Of a stretch of DNA of 22,388 nt, positions 22,105-22,388 are shown piece by piece. A program made the translations under genes and the position numbers. The stretch's first letter is position 1. Each line of letters begins with the position of its first letter. The notes below the pieces were generated by a model. It saw only the letters and a program-made list of their open reading frames with translations. It ran no database searches and had not been told where the DNA came from. The DNA is taken from assembly GCA_937899715.1 (NCBI GenBank), contig CALCNX010000058.1, positions 1 to 22,388 of the forward strand. Reading direction: 5' to 3'. This DNA is from an uncultured bacterium. Its GTDB lineage: Bacteria; Bacteroidota; Ignavibacteria; Kapaibacteriales; UBA4661.

Positions 22105-22388
22105 AATACACTCCCATCACCGACGAAATTCATGAGTACATTTGCGCAACATTTCCCGCAGAAGACGATTTCCTAAGGACTCTGAAGCGTGAAGCAGAAG
22201 AAGCTGGCTTTCCGGCAATTCACATTGCGCCGGAGCAGGTCGCTTTTTTACAAATGTTCCTGAAAGCAACAGGCGCACGGCGCGTATTGGAAATTGGCGC
22301 TTTAGCAGGCTATTCCGCTATTGGTATGGCACGGGTGCTGCCCGAAGGCGCTCACTTGCTCACACTGGAATACAATCCCGTTCACGCG
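22101..22388 (+). CDS. O-methyltransferase, 5' part only (class I SAM-dependent, family 3)
   Basis: 96 codons are visible before the window ends. The sequence starts MKYTPITDEIHEYICATF, continues with IAPEQVAFLQMFLKATGA and reaches SAM-binding motif I, VLEIGALAGYSAIGMARVLP (about 63-82), followed by LLTLEYNP where the acidic residue (Glu92) should bind the ribose. This order is that of the catechol/caffeoyl-CoA O-methyltransferase-like family 3, usually about 215-225 residues. The substrate cannot be told from this part. Its ATG overlaps the stop of the small membrane protein. Confidence 0.88.
   Translation, partial: MKYTPITDEIHEYICATFPAEDDFLRTLKREAEEAGFPAIHIAPEQVAFLQMFLKATGARRVLEIGALAGYSAIGMARVLPEGAHLLTLEYNPVHA

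Overview
The window reads as chromosomal DNA from a free-living member of the Bacteroidetes/Chlorobi (FCB) superphylum. The evidence is two tandem SusC/SusD outer-membrane pairs, a DUF2851 protein, several promoter-like sites with the Bacteroidetes architecture (TTTG, 19-20 bases, TAnnTTTG), and weak or absent Shine-Dalgarno (SD) sequences at many starts. The mitochondrial-type citrate synthase and the large secreted leucine-rich-repeat protein would suit a Chlorobi, Ignavibacteria or Kapabacteria-like lineage, but that finer placement is inference. There are no transposases, integrases, CRISPR arrays or phage genes.

Layout. Bases 1-221 hold two terminators. On the minus strand, tRNA-Arg(CCG) lies upstream of a membrane-anchored TPR protein, and both may share one promoter. 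On the plus strand follow a DUF2851 protein (1131-2195), a eukaryote-type citrate synthase (2533-3816) with its own promoter and terminator, and PTS enzyme I (4139-6010). The centre (6405-15418) is two consecutive SusC-SusD operons in the same orientation, each ending in or separated by a terminator. Next come purN, an MltB-type lytic transglycosylase, a minus-strand CHMI-family tautomerase, a secreted 16-repeat LRR protein, and minus-strand dapF facing the LRR gene across a long bidirectional hairpin. The right edge is a probable operon of an MCE/MlaD protein, a small membrane protein and a truncated O-methyltransferase.

How the genes work together. The two SusCD pairs should be TonB-dependent outer-membrane importers: SusC is the barrel and SusD the surface lipoprotein lid. 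No glycoside hydrolase, sulfatase, peptidase or regulator lies nearby, so the substrate cannot be read from context. Most other genes are housekeeping: TCA cycle, purine and lysine/peptidoglycan synthesis, peptidoglycan turnover, and lipid transport across the envelope.

The least ordinary signal is in front of the two susC genes. A leader of about 90 bases is conserved between them, and in both it encodes a 14-codon upstream ORF of identical length. Its stop codon overlaps the susC SD sequence. The conservation continues through the signal peptide and carboxypeptidase-like domain, then drops sharply in the barrel. The first susC also carries a (TCGG)4 tract about 20 codons before its stop, a plausible slippage site.
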